From the NCBI GenBank assembly GCA_014529385.2, contig CM043956.1, forward strand, positions 93,419,221 through 93,483,220: 64,000 nt of DNA. Reading direction: 5' to 3'. The translations under genes and the position numbers were made by a program. The stretch is from Adiantum capillus-veneris (Eukaryota > Streptophyta > Polypodiopsida > Polypodiales > Pteridaceae). The notes beneath the pieces are model-generated. The model did no database searches. It was not told the origin of the DNA and worked only from the letters and a program-made list of their open reading frames with translations. This document shows, one piece after another, positions 11,796-22,637 of the stretch (position 1 is its first letter; every line of letters starts with the position of its first letter).

Positions 11796-12430
11796 TGTTA
11801 AGGCGGTTACGCCGCTGGCGGAAGCTAAATAGCGAGAACTCAACCAACAACAGAATTTGTCAAACGAGGACGGAGCTTGACCCGCAGGCGCATGGAAACA
11901 ACTAGGTGGGTGTCAAATCACCTACTCTACCTTCTAATGACAATCTTTACTAAGGAAATCAAATCTAAATTCTAAAATACGCAAGTGACTGAAATCCGTA
12001 CTATGAACGAATGCTATACGAAACAGAATCAAGAATCATTGAATCGATCTCAAACTCAAGGGGAAGTCTATACACTAGGTAAGAACAACACCCTAAAGAC
12101 TTGAACTACAAAATCAACCTATAACCACTCTGTGCGGTAAACGCATATGAAGACAGGCCGAAAAATACAGGTGATCGAAACTTGACCCCGATGGTACTAA
12201 TGTGTAGCTCTACTCGTTGTGGTTCTATAGATATGCTGCACGCTCCATTCCGACACACGAGTTGGAAGAAAACTCACACCGAACCTCGTAGGAACTTACC
12301 ACACATAGAAGCTGATAGCGCACACTCTTGGTATCTGTATGTAGCTCTCGCCATTTCTAACACAATGGCGGTGTCGCTTCTCCAATGGAGGCTCCGTAGC
12401 TCGCGTAGCAAGTAGATAAGACTCTCACTC

Positions 12431-12481
<51 letters not shown>

Positions 12482-12771
12482 GACACAGTCACGGCGCTCC
12501 AAAAAACTCACTTTGATTAATTGATCTCCCTCCTTTAGGTTACAAAAACTTTGGCTTATATACATCAGCCTTGGAGGTGAGAACATCTCTAACTAATTAC
12601 ATCAGCAAGTGAAATTACTTCGGGATTACAAGCTGGAAACTCAATTGAGTCCCGCTATTTAATGAATGGCTCAAATCAAAATTAATGTCGGAAAGACATT
12701 TATTACAATCAATGGTTACAAAATGATGAGTGTGAGCAAAAATGTGGGTGTGATCCTCTGCTGGCTCAACA
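11796..12771 (-). repeat. E1 5' LTR
   Basis: It starts TGTTAAGGCGG and ends GGCTCAACA, giving the TGTT...AACA terminal inverted repeat. It aligns along its length with the two E2 LTRs. It contains a CT microsatellite at about 12432-12479 and a TATA box. More substitutions separate it from the E2 LTRs than separate those from each other. Confidence 0.92.
12555..12562 (-). promoter_or_regulatory. TATA box of the E1 LTR
   Basis: TATATAAG on the minus strand, about 210 bp inside the U3 end. The same box is at 36477-36484 and 54355-54362 in the E2 LTRs, followed by GCCAAAG in all three. Confidence 0.6.
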
Positions 12772-13875
12772 CACACACATTCACGCTCGCACACACACAT
12801 ACATATACATACTCACGACTCACCCATACAAACACACACGCGCATATACGCACGCACTACACATTGAAAAAAAAATTTTGAAGAATCCTACGACTATGAC
12901 ACATAAAAATAAGAAGGAGAAGTCCGAAGTACGCACCGCCGACAACAAAAGGAACAAAGGCATCGAAGGCATGCCCCGGTTGACCCGAAAAAGACAAACG
13001 CGCTACACCGACACACCGGCAACACACCATTCGCCGACATCATGCAACCACGACACCATTTTCAGTAATTCGTAGGTTATCATCATCATTTTTTTTCAGT
13101 TTTCACCCAAGCCTTGTAAAATTCCCAATTTGTAAATTCCCTCTCTCTAGGTGATGGTCACAAAGGCCCACCTAGAGGTTTTTATTTTAAATAACTCCCA
13201 AGACAAAGCAAGAGTCAACCACACCGGGCCCACCGCCTTGCTTTGTCTCCCCGATTAGCTTACCCTAATTAAATCGAGATTACTTTAATCCAAGCGCCAA
13301 CACCTATAAAAGGGCACTAAGAGGTCACTATCTACGGGGGGGCAGTTCATGAGAGGTCAGTACTTGCTAGAGTTTTAGTGGGAAGAATTGATACTATTGG
13401 CATCACGGGGAGGGGGCTTGTGTGATGGTTTGCTTTGAGAATTGCACCATGTGAAGGGAGCCACATCCACCTCTCGACTCTAATGAGATCGATGCACACA
13501 CACATACACGTTCTTGGTAGCAAGTTTGACAATCATCTAGTCGTCGTTAGAGAACGCACCAAGTAGTTTCACCATCTTTTCTCTCTACCTCTCTATCACC
13601 ACGGTGTGCCGCCTCACTAGAAGGAAGGTCATTGTAAATACTACAGAAATAATTCTCCCTCACACACCCGAGGGTTTTCATCATTTGTCAAACTCTATGT
13701 GTGTGTGTGTGTGTGTAAGTTTGCGGTGTTCACATCATCGTGGTTTGCGTCCTAGCCACTCAAAGCTAGGTGGTGCCCCCTGTTCGCTTTATCGTGTGAC
13801 CGGATCGAAACGTGCCATCGGCCCCTGGTGTTTTAAAGAGGCCGTTGGGGTTCGTGTGTCTCTTTGCTCCCGTCA
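12772..13875 (+). repeat. E4 left LTR, 3' part
   Basis: Aligns with about 21632-22816 of the right LTR and ends at CTCCCGTCA like it. It lacks the CT tract of about 74 bp that the right LTR carries at 22563-22635. A short GT run at about 13699-13716 is kept. Confidence 0.88.
13305..13310 (+). promoter_or_regulatory. TATA box of E4 left LTR
   Basis: CACCTATAAAAGGG is conserved at the same place in the right LTR (22175-22180). It is the likely start-site signal for element RNA. Confidence 0.6.
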
Positions 13876-13877
13876 TT

Positions 13878-13895
13878 TGGTGCCCCCACTGAGGA
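13878..13895 (+). other. E4 primer-binding site, tRNA not identified with certainty
   Basis: TGGTGCCCCCACTGAGGA follows the LTR end by two bases. The TGG start pairs with a tRNA CCA end. It looks like the tRNA-Arg site known in Ogre elements with several changes; that assignment is an inference from memory. Confidence 0.5.
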
Positions 13896-13950
13896 GGGCT
13901 TCTAAGAAACCTTCAGTTTACAATACTGAAAGTGACGCACGCCATCAATC

Positions 13951-14208
13951 ATGGACGAGTGGCTAAAGGAATTTTCTAACTGGAGAATGGAAGAGGAGGA
14001 GACTAAGGAGGCACTAGCCGCCTTCATTGAATTACTACTGCCAGGCTGCAGTGTTGTCAGTATTCAAGAGGTAAATTCTCCATCTCGTGTTGCTCGTTCT
14101 AACCACAAGTTGAGAGCATCAGGTGGGAGGTCTATGAAGTGCCATCACTGTTGGCAACCAAAACACACTGTCAATGAGTGCCACCAACGAAGGCAGCGAA
14201 GGGGCTGA
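13951..14208 (+). CDS. E4 small upstream ORF with CCHC zinc knuckle
   Basis: An 85-codon frame 75 bp after the LTR and ahead of gag. The N-terminal half is acidic and helical (EEEETKEALAAFIELL). The C-terminal half is basic and holds CHHCWQPKHTVNEC, a full CX2CX4HX4C knuckle. The gag knuckle of the same element is damaged, so this is the only complete knuckle in E4. Ogre elements carry an ORF1 of unknown function here. It may be a fragment of a longer ORF that continues in another frame at 14301. Confidence 0.5.
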   Translation: MDEWLKEFSNWRMEEEETKEALAAFIELLLPGCSVVSIQEVNSPSRVARSNHKLRASGGRSMKCHHCWQPKHTVNECHQRRQRRG

Positions 14209-14300
14209 AATCGTCTACATCCACATTCATCGCGAAGAAGTCATTCACATCAAAGGAGGAAAGAAAATGGTAAGGAAAAGATAACCCAGTCTAGAAACAC

Positions 14301-14831
14301 ATGACCCCGAAGGAAGAAGCATCTGACCAAGCAAGTGCTTCGAGCTCAGAGAGTCGGGTTGTACCAAGCGTTCCAAAGAGGAAGTCACCTAAAGCTAAGC
14401 GGCGGAAGGTCGCCTACCGATTTGCACGACACATACGAGTACTACTAGTCCACTTCAACAATCCTGAAGAAGAAGTGGTAAGAATATTCCCATGTCTTAA
14501 GGAAGAGTGGTTCGGATACTGCTCTCACTGTTTTGGAAGACGGGTAGCGGGTCTTCCTCCTCTCCATGTACAACTTATCCTGAAGAAGCTCACCACCATG
14601 GGTGAAACCCAGTGGTTTGGAGACGAGTTGTAGCTGAACGGAGTGGAATTCATGCAACACGTCGACTATGGAAATTACTTGCAATTGCTACTAGCCAAGA
14701 GGCTGGGAGTGGTCAGACGCGTCGCCATCACCCTGTACGTGCTGAGCGACAAAGAAAAGATAGAGCCCATGAAAGGCGACGACCTATTGTGGATGTGCCG
14801 ACTCATCAACACAGGCACGATAAGAGTATAA
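14301..14831 (+). pseudogene. E4 upstream ORF, second part
   Basis: One reading frame interrupted by a single TAG at 14631-14633; it continues as GVEFMQHVDYGNYLQLLL to 14831. The start is Ser/Lys-rich (KRKSPKAKRRK, a nuclear-signal-like patch). The middle has paired cysteines (WFGYCSHCFGRR). I recognise no family. Position and size suit the ORF1 of Ogre-like elements. Between this and 14208 a GGTAAGG donor-like site occurs, but no matching acceptor was established. Confidence 0.4.
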
Positions 14832-15165
14832 GTAAGTACTCCACCCTCTGTGCATGATGGAAAACGGGCCGACAGCATTCCCGTTCAGATTCCTGCAGCA
14901 TATGCATGTGAATATCTATGTAGATAGGAAAATCTTCTACAAACAGAATATCGTGTATCTATTCGGTGCGGCGGTACTAGGAGAAATCCTTAATCCCGAA
15001 ACCCTATCATTCTCCCCATATTGGATTACCATCATTCCTTTAATGTTTCTATGTTTATTCTATTTTAACCTATCCACCCAACTCTGTAAAAAGCCGCTAT
15101 GAGCTGCTACTGTCATTAATCTATAAAAAAAAGAAAAAAGGTTTGTAATTTCCTGAGTCACTACC
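14832..15165 (+). other. E4 spacer before gag
   Basis: A short frame at 14854-15102 ends in a hydrophobic stretch (YWITIIPLMFLCLFYFNL). It is not in frame with its neighbours and has no known relatives that I recognise. I treat the region as decayed ORF1 tail plus gag leader. Confidence 0.3.
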
Positions 15166-18100
15166 ATGGCAAGTGTTTCTTTCCCCACGTTCAGTGGAAA
15201 GAAGGGAGAAGATCTCACCACCGACTTTTTGGATGATTTTGACATTGCTTGTGTCATTTCCAACAAAGATGAGGACGCTTCACGACTTCGAATTTTTCCT
15301 CTACTAATGAAGGTAGAGGCCAAGTTCTGGTACAATGCATTTCCCCAAGCTACCAAGAATGCATGGGATGTATTAAGGGCTGCCTTTGTAAAGAGGTTTG
15401 GTGGAGGCACAACCTCGGAGAAGTTATGGCAATTACTGACGAAATTGAAGCAGGGAAGTCTGCTGGAGTATGCCACCTACCAGTCCAAATTTGTGGACTT
15501 ATGGGAGAGATGGGTTGCCTCACTGAAGGAAGGCAAAGGAGCGCATAATTTCCTAAAGAAGGAACGTTTCATTGCTGATCTATGGTCGCCGCTTAGAGAG
15601 AAGGTGAAGGGAAGGTTTCTTGCAGCATATGAGTTGGCAGTAGAAGTAGCCCGCCTTAAAGACAAGAAGTTGTGCTTACAAGCAAGAGTAGACGATTCAG
15701 AGGAAACAAGCTTGGTCTCACCAACCCCAGTGAATGCAACAGCGAGTCATAGAGCCCAACCGCAAGAGGCATCAGAGGAGCAGCAAGACCTGCTAAATCG
15801 CATCACCACCCAACTAGAGAGTTTATCCATGCATCTGGTGCAGCAAGGGCATGCACCTGTCAGGAATCTAGAACAAGAGAGAGGACAAGGGACGCAAAAC
15901 CAAGAGTACCACTACTACAATTGCGTGGAAGACGGCCATGGTATGTACTACTGCCCACATCCAAGGAGGCAGAATTTCAATAGAAGGGGGAGACAGAATC
16001 AGATCTCCCCGCCAAGAGCAAGACCACCACCACCTAGGCAACCAGGGCCGATCCCACCGGTCCACATCCTTCGACCACCTGTACAACAACAACCACCACC
16101 ACAACCTCTCATTCCACCACTACCCCCACCACCTGCTGTGAAACAAGCGGTGAGTGTTACTAGCTTGGAGACTAAAGGGAAGGCAAAGGTAGAAGAATCA
16201 GTTCGAGAGAAGCACAGAGGGAAAGCGAAGGTAGAAGAAATGGATGCTATGGGAGTAAAGCTTTCCAGGCACGAGGAAGCCTCTCAAAGAGAAGAGAAAA
16301 TGAAAGGGAAGGCCGAGTCTAGCAAGCAAGCAGCTAAACCGCGGTGGAAGATAGACATCGTGGACTTGTCAGTAAGTGAGTATGCAAAACCCTATGACTT
16401 AGTTCAGCATGTATTGATGCAGGTTCCGAAGATAAATTGGCCCCAATTACTCCACCTTGCACCAAGAATGAGGAGGCAATGGACAAGAATGGTGAGTACC
16501 AAGAAATCAAGACCCATGATAGCTGGGGCTATCTCTGGAAGGGATCTCGACGACATCCTACCAACCATGGATGCTCACATCAAGGGGCAAAGAATCTCAA
16601 ACGTCTACATAGATGGTGTCACGCAAATATGCGTCATGAGTGAAAAGATGATGCACCATCTAGCACTAGAGGTGAGTAGGCCGGCATCCTTTCGAGCCAA
16701 AATGGAAAATAATGTAAGAGTGAAATGCGTGGGCATTGTGAATGCGGTCAAAGTGAAAGCATTCAATATAGAAGTGGAGGTAGACATCTTTGTCATGCCG
16801 CACAAAGGGGAGGGCTACCCCATCATTCTTGGGAGGCCTTGGCTTATGGCTATGGAAGCTAAACAAGACTGGAGCACCAGAACGATTCAGATGAAGGACG
16901 CTAAAGGGAGGTCCATATTCTATGACATGAGGACTGGTAAGCAATACAACATGATCTTGGAGGCTTCAGAAGATGAGTCCACCAGTGACTATTCGACTAC
17001 CTCAGGAGAAGAGACAACCACCACCGACGGAAGTGACAGTAGCATCGAAGTGATGGGGGTCATCCTTAAAGACCCAAAAAGATTGACACAATCTGGAACA
17101 CCCCCGACAAACCAAGAGGAATCATCAGGTACGCAGTCCTTAGAGGATGCAGGTAAGTTACAAAAAATGCTCTCAAATGAGTTAACCAATGAAGAAAGGA
17201 ACAAATATGTCTCCATGCTAGGTAACGTCACTACTTTGTTCATTGATGGCTATGATAAGATCACAGGAATTACAGTAGTGCAACACCACATAAAACTCAA
17301 GGAAGGCAGTAAACCCATAGTGCACAAGCTCAAAAGACTTGGAGTAATCCAACAAGAGGCACTACTTAAAGAAGTGAGAAGTTTGCTACAAGCAGGTTTC
17401 ATCTACCCTGTCGAAGACTCAGAATGGGTCTCCCCAGTAGTAGTCACACCAAAAAAGAATGGTAAGTGGAGAGTCTGTGTGGACTATAAACCTCTCAATG
17501 CAGCCACAAAGAGGGATCACTTTCCCCTCCCATTCCAGGATGAAATTCTCAATGAAGTGGCGGGTCACGAACGATACACAGTGTGCGATGGGTACTCAGG
17601 ATACTTCCAGATTAGCATTGCGGAAGAAGATCAGAAGAAGATAACCTTCATCACACCTTGGGGATGCTTTGCTTACAGGGTGATGCCTTTTGGCCTCACT
17701 AAAGCCCCAGCCACATTTCAACGCTATGTGACCTTTGTTTTCCAACCCTACTTTGGAAAATCAATACGGGTTTTCATAGATGATGTTTTCATCTATAGTT
17801 CACGAGCCCTTCATTTAATTAAAGTCTGTGATTGCTTAACCAGGCTGCAAACCTTGGGTGGCCAGCTCAATGTGGATAAGTGTCACATTGGTGAAAGCAA
17901 AGTCACTCTCCTTGGCCATGTAATTTCAGCAAAAGGGATTGAGGCTGACCCTAGCAAGATTCAAGCCCTGGTATCTTTGCCGTCACCCACCACCGCTAAG
18001 CAATTAGTTTCTTTCCTTCAGAAGGTAAAATACTTAAGGAGGTTCATTCACTTGTTATCTCAAGTGGTCCTCCCTATACAACAAATCACCCAGAGGGATA

Positions 18101-18516
18101 TCTTCTCATGGAGTGAAGAAAATGAGCAACAATTTACCGAGGTAAAGCAAATCCTAGCTAAGCTTCCCATAATTTCAGTCCCTAAGTGGGACGAGCCATT
18201 TTATGTGAACCCTAGTGTAGGAAGTGATACACTCGGAGCCGTGCTAATTCAAAAAGACCCCCAAACTTCTTTCATGCGTCCTATTTACTTCTCTAGTCGT
18301 GTCATGACCCCGTCCAAAAAGGGATTTACCGAAGTAGAACACATGGTTCTGGCACTAATGTTTGCTACCACAAAGTTCCGCTCCTATCTCTTGCCTAGAC
18401 CCTTTGTAATCCTGACAATGGAGGAGGTTTTCCCATATGTAATGCGACACATGGATGTCTCATCTAGGATCTCTAAGTGGCTAATTAGATTACAAGAGTT
18501 TGACTACACCATGTAA
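15166..18516 (+). CDS. E4 gag, protease, reverse transcriptase and RNase H polyprotein
   Basis: An open frame of 1116 codons. Residues 1-190 are the gag core (FSGKKGEDLTTDFLDDF, then KFWYNAFPQATKNAWDVLRAAFVKRF and LKQGSLLEYATYQSKF). Near residue 250 the knuckle reads YYNCVEDGHGMYYC, so its first Cys is replaced by Tyr. A Pro-rich linker follows. The protease lies near residues 460-610 (VYIDGVTQICVMS, then YPIILGRPWLMAME); the usual DSG is not visible at the expected site. RT spans about 700-960, with WVSPVVVTPKKNGKWRVCVD, FAYRVMPFGLTKAPATF and IRVFIDDVFIYSS, so the box reads FIDD instead of YxDD. RNase H follows to the stop. The stop after DYTM is a TAA in the same frame as the next segment, consistent with a Gln codon changed by C to T. 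Confidence 0.85.
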   Translation: MASVSFPTFSGKKGEDLTTDFLDDFDIACVISNKDEDASRLRIFPLLMKVEAKFWYNAFPQATKNAWDVLRAAFVKRFGGGTTSEKLWQLLTKLKQGSLLEYATYQSKFVDLWERWVASLKEGKGAHNFLKKERFIADLWSPLREKVKGRFLAAYELAVEVARLKDKKLCLQARVDDSEETSLVSPTPVNATASHRAQPQEASEEQQDLLNRITTQLESLSMHLVQQGHAPVRNLEQERGQGTQNQEYHYYNCVEDGHGMYYCPHPRRQNFNRRGRQNQISPPRARPPPPRQPGPIPPVHILRPPVQQQPPPQPLIPPLPPPPAVKQAVSVTSLETKGKAKVEESVREKHRGKAKVEEMDAMGVKLSRHEEASQREEKMKGKAESSKQAAKPRWKIDIVDLSVSEYAKPYDLVQHVLMQVPKINWPQLLHLAPRMRRQWTRMVSTKKSRPMIAGAISGRDLDDILPTMDAHIKGQRISNVYIDGVTQICVMSEKMMHHLALEVSRPASFRAKMENNVRVKCVGIVNAVKVKAFNIEVEVDIFVMPHKGEGYPIILGRPWLMAMEAKQDWSTRTIQMKDAKGRSIFYDMRTGKQYNMILEASEDESTSDYSTTSGEETTTTDGSDSSIEVMGVILKDPKRLTQSGTPPTNQEESSGTQSLEDAGKLQKMLSNELTNEERNKYVSMLGNVTTLFIDGYDKITGITVVQHHIKLKEGSKPIVHKLKRLGVIQQEALLKEVRSLLQAGFIYPVEDSEWVSPVVVTPKKNGKWRVCVDYKPLNAATKRDHFPLPFQDEILNEVAGHERYTVCDGYSGYFQISIAEEDQKKITFITPWGCFAYRVMPFGLTKAPATFQRYVTFVFQPYFGKSIRVFIDDVFIYSSRALHLIKVCDCLTRLQTLGGQLNVDKCHIGESKVTLLGHVISAKGIEADPSKIQALVSLPSPTTAKQLVSFLQKVKYLRRFIHLLSQVVLPIQQITQRDIFSWSEENEQQFTEVKQILAKLPIISVPKWDEPFYVNPSVGSDTLGAVLIQKDPQTSFMRPIYFSSRVMTPSKKGFTEVEHMVLALMFATTKFRSYLLPRPFVILTMEEVFPYVMRHMDVSSRISKWLIRLQEFDYTM

Positions 18517-19039
18517 GTAGAAAACTCCACCAGGTCTAGTTTAGCGAGAATTCTCACTCATCACCACTATGAGAAGAAGCTGAAGGTCGACACGGAAGCA
18601 AAGGAAGAAACACCAATGGTAGAGTGTCCTAGGCTAGAAAGAGCTCACTCTCTTTTCTTTGACGGAGCATACAAGAGAACAATGGACCAGTCTGCAGCTG
18701 GCATAGTCATTTTCAATGAGCAACAAGAAAGAGTATTCTCCATCGGGCAGTTATTACACTCTCACTCCAACAATGAAGCAGAATATGCAACCCTAATTCC
18801 TGGGTTGGAACAATGTATTTCACAAGGAATTCAACGCCTAAATGTGTTTGGTGATGCTTTGATTTTAATAAGGCATATAAATGGCACTTGGGTTTGTAAA
18901 AATCAAGTTTTACTTGGTCAACTACGCCAAGTTAAGAATCTTCTAAGGAAATTTGAAGCAATGAAACTATTTCATTGCCCAGAGCAGAAAATCAGGATGC
19001 AGATACTCTAGCCAAAGAAAGAATACAAGACGTTCTCGT
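18517..19039 (+). pseudogene. E4 additional RNase H
   Basis: The frame continues from the previous polyprotein after one TAA. From 18616 it shows HSLFFDGAYKRTMDQSAAG, SNNEAEYATLIPGLEQC and LNVFGDALILI, the DG, E and GD residues of an RNase H of the archaeal-like type found as an extra domain in Tat/Ogre elements. Near 18985 a frameshift occurs; the following frame gives NQDADTLAKERIQ, which holds the last catalytic Asp region. Confidence 0.75.
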
Positions 19040-20391
19040 AGAAGCAATCAAAGTGAAGCTACCCCTCTTTCATGGTAGTGATGCTATGCCTGATATCGTC
19101 ATCTTTCTAGATACAAGAGAATGGCCGAAAGGATACACCAAAGGCTAGAAACAGTGGCTGGTAAGGAAGGCTACCAGATACCGCCTTGTAAACGACCACT
19201 TGTATTGTAAGGGCAAGGATCAGATTCTCAGGCGGGTGCCAACCTCCACTGAGATCACAGAGGTAATTTCAAGTTGCCATGATAGCATCTGCAACGGTCA
19301 TTTTGCTCTAGATATCACGAGTAGGAAGATTCTACAAGCAGGATACTCTTGGCCTAGCATGAACAGGGATGCACACCATTGGTGTAAAACATGCAAGGCT
19401 TGTCAAGTGGCCAGTGATCGCACATTAACCTACGAGCCACAAACTCCTATGATCTCATATGGTCCATTTTAGGAATGGGGAATAGATGCAATCTCTCCTT
19501 TACCAAGGCCCAAATCAGGTAAATTGTACATCATAGTGGGTGTAGACTACATGACTAGATAGGCAGAAGCAATAGCCATCACCCCGCATTACAGCCCAGG
19601 GGATAGAAAAATTCATTTTTGAGCATATCTGTTGCTGTTTCGGCACTCCTCTAGAGATAATATTAGATAGAGGACCAGGTTTTAGAGGCAATCTGGTGGG
19701 AGAATTGATGAAGAAGTCAGGCATCACAAGCCAACATTCCACACCATACTATCCAGAATGCAATGGTATGGTAGAGAAGGTAAATGGAATTATTTGCAAG
19801 ATCATCAGAAAGCAGGTGAACAATCACACAGGAGACTGGGATAAACATCTCATGGCAACTCTTTGGGTCTACCGAACGACGTTGCGAACATCATTAGGTT
19901 TCACCCCTTTCCATCTAGTTTATGGGAAGGAGGCAATTCTACCCATTGAGGTACAGATAGCCAGCCTATGAGTCTTGGCTAGCCAAATACAACACCCAAT
20001 TATAAATCTCTGAAACCACATCCTGGATCTGGAGAGGCTCCAACTAGATAGGGAAGAAGCAATCAACCACTATACAGCGTAGGTAGAACGAGGCCGGCTC
20101 ACTTTCAATCAAGGGCTTAAAGAGAAGGGACTAGAAAAAGGTATGTTAGTGCTGAGATACAACAACAGATTTGACACCAGGAAGGACAAGAAATTTCAAC
20201 CCAGATAGGAAGGACCATTCATTGTTAAGAAACGCAATGACAACAGCAGCTATAAGCTGATGGAAGCAGATGGGAGAATTCACAAGACTAGGGTCAATGG
20301 ATGGAGGCTGAAGAGGTATTTCCTTAGGTTTGATCCAGAATTCATGCTAGATATTCCAGAAGAGGGAGAACCCTCTAACCCCCACAACTAA
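19040..20391 (+). pseudogene. E4 integrase
   Basis: Several frames (19200-19472, 19696-19971 and a C-terminal part to the TAA at 20389-20391) form an integrase. The zinc domain is seen as SCHDSICNGHFALD and CKTCKACQ. The core shows WGIDAISPLPRPKSG, YIIVGVDYMTR and STPYYPECNGMVEKVNG with the catalytic Glu. The C-terminal part reads ERGRLTFNQGLKEK and GPFIVKKRNDNSSYKL. Stops include TAG where Trp is expected (after DYMTR and after KFQPR), pointing to G-to-A change. The gene is dead. Confidence 0.75.
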
Positions 20392-20431
20392 AGATGCAGA
20401 GGAAGGGCTAGAAGCATGAATGCCTCTAGCC

Positions 20432-20443
20432 AAATGGGAGGGC
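20432..20443 (+). other. E4 polypurine tract
   Basis: AAATGGGAGGGC lies 40 bp after the integrase stop and is the best purine run before the right LTR. It primes plus-strand DNA synthesis. The exact LTR edge after it is uncertain because the next bases are TA, not TG. Confidence 0.5.
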
Positions 20444-21266
20444 TAATTATGGCCGGCTTTCAAAACCGTGACCGTGAGAACCACACCCTAAGGAAGGAAA
20501 GGTTTGTTACCAAAAGAAAAAAAAAGAAAAAAGAAGCCCTTACCATTCACCATACCCCCCCTCCCCCCGCCCAAGGTTAACCAATAGTGGGGCGCTGCCA
20601 GTTTGGCCACACCCCTCCATGATAAAAGACGACCCCTCTCTCTCTTACTGCTCGGATCCGCCAATATTCTCTCTCTCTCTCCTACTCTATCGCTGCATCA
20701 CCCGGCCCGATAAGTGCATTGGTGCCTCTCCGGCGGTCTACCACAAATAGTATCCTCTCTCTCGCTCTTCCAAATATTCTCCCTCTCTCTCTCTCTGCTT
20801 GTCCACACTCCAGCCCCGGTGGCCCCCCCCCCCCCCTGTTTTCTTCCTGGCGGACCACCTCCTAATATTCCCCCCCCCCCCCCCCCCCCCCTTCACCTAG
20901 CCCTAACTCTAGCTCTCTCTCACTTTCTCCTTTAGTAAGGCCCCGCGGGCCTTAGGGAAAGCCCTCCCTCTCCCTCCCTCTATCTCTCTCACTCACTCTC
21001 CTTCTACTCGGTACTCCCCGCCCCTCACAACCCCCCTATCCCCCTCTCTCTCCCTCTCTTTCCTTGGTGGGAACCACCCCTAATCCACATAACATTCTCT
21101 CTCCCTCTTGTTGACTATACCCCCCCCCCCCCCCCTCCTTGTCTCGCCCTCTGTCGGCTACCCCATCCCGGACCTCGCACTCACCCAAACCTGCCCACGC
21201 GCTCTCGGCCATACATAGCCCCTCACAACCCCCTATCCCCTCTCCCCTCCCTCACCACCTCACCCC

Positions 21267-21351
<85 letters not shown>

Positions 21352-22557
21352 CGCGCGTGCATGCGCTCTATGCCAGCCTACAGGCAGCCCCGTTTTCACT
21401 CGCTCTCTCTCGCTCTGTACAGCCCGCAGGCACTGCGCTTTCACCTCCAACACACACACACACACACTGCACCTCACCCACACACACATGCGCACCCACC
21501 ACCTCTCTCACTCCATACTCACCCCCCCCCCCCCGGCCTCTGCGTCGCCACAGCGTCGCCGAAAAAACTATATATATATATATATACTAATACACACACA
21601 CACACCCCTCCGTTCCCATGTACGCACACGCACACACACACACTCACGCTCGCACACCCACATACATATACATACTCAGGCACTCACCCATACACACACA
21701 CACACACACGCATATACGCACTCACCACACATAAAATTCAAAAAGAAAACGGAGAATCTACGACTACGAAACATCAACAAAAGAAGGAGAAGTCCGAAGC
21801 ACGTGCCGCCGACAACAAAAGGAACAAAGGCGTTGAAGGCATGCCCCGGCCAACCCCGAAAAGACGAACGCGCTACACCGACGCACCGGCAACACACCAT
21901 TCGTCGGCATCACGTAACCACGACACCATTTTCAGTAATTTGTAGGTTATCATTATCATTTTTTTTCAGTTTTCACCCAAGCCTTGTAAAATTTCCAATT
22001 TGTAAATTCCCTCTCTCCAGGTGATGGTCACAAAGGCCCACCTAAAGGTTTTCATTTTAAATAACTCCCAAGGCAAAGCAAGGGTCAACCACACCGGGCC
22101 CACCGTCTTGCTTTGTATCCCCGATTAGCTTACCCTAATCAAATGGAGATTACTTTAATCCAAGCGCCAACACCTATAAAAGGGTACTAAGAGGTCACTA
22201 TCGAGACGGGGGGTAGTTCATGAGAGGTGAGCACTTGGTAGAGTTTTAGTGGGAAGAATTGACACTATTGGCATCACGGGGAGGGGGCTTCTGTGATGGT
22301 TTGCTTTGAGAATTGCACCATGTGAAGGGAACCACATCCACCTCTCAACTCCAATGGTTGATGAACACACACATACACGTTCTTGGTAGCAAGTTTCACA
22401 ATCATCGAGTCGTCGTTAGAGAATGCACCAAGTAGTTTCACCATCGTTTCTCCCTACCTCTCTATCACCACGGTGTGCCGCCTCGCTGGAAGGAAGGTCA
22501 TTGTAAATACTGCAGAAATAATTCTCCCTCACACCCCCGAGGGTTTTCATCATTTGT

Positions 22558-22637
<80 letters not shown>

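Larger units (their letters stand above)
1..12771 (-). mobile_element. E1: large OTA-type Ty3/gypsy retrotransposon, copy 1, left part outside window
   Basis: A minus-strand LTR retrotransposon whose 5' LTR is at 11796-12771. Reading leftward, it has a tRNA-Asp-type primer site, a leader, gag, protease, RT, RNase H, integrase and a second protease-like domain. Base 1 aligns with about 41819 of the complete relative E2, so the third ORF and 3' LTR of E1 must lie left of the window. RT and integrase wording, the Asp primer site and the extra ORF of E2 place the family in the OTA group of plant gypsy elements; assignment to Athila or Tat is not certain. Every gene carries stops or frameshifts, including substitution-type stops, so this copy is dead and older than E2. 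The 5 bp after the LTR are CACAC; the partner duplication is off-window. Confidence 0.9.

Noticed and set aside
1-12771. Caulimovirus-like endogenous virus
   Set aside because: Paired LTRs in E2, an integrase and a chromosomal target duplication show an LTR retrotransposon; no movement or coat protein typical of caulimoviruses is seen.
15060-15476. 138-codon minus-strand ORF opposite E4 gag
   Set aside because: Antisense shadow of the gag frame.
21139-21945. 268-codon ORF rich in Ser-Leu and His-Thr
   Set aside because: It is the translation of CT and CA microsatellites inside the E4 right LTR; similar frames arise at 12274-12492, 22383-22700 and 54113-54304.
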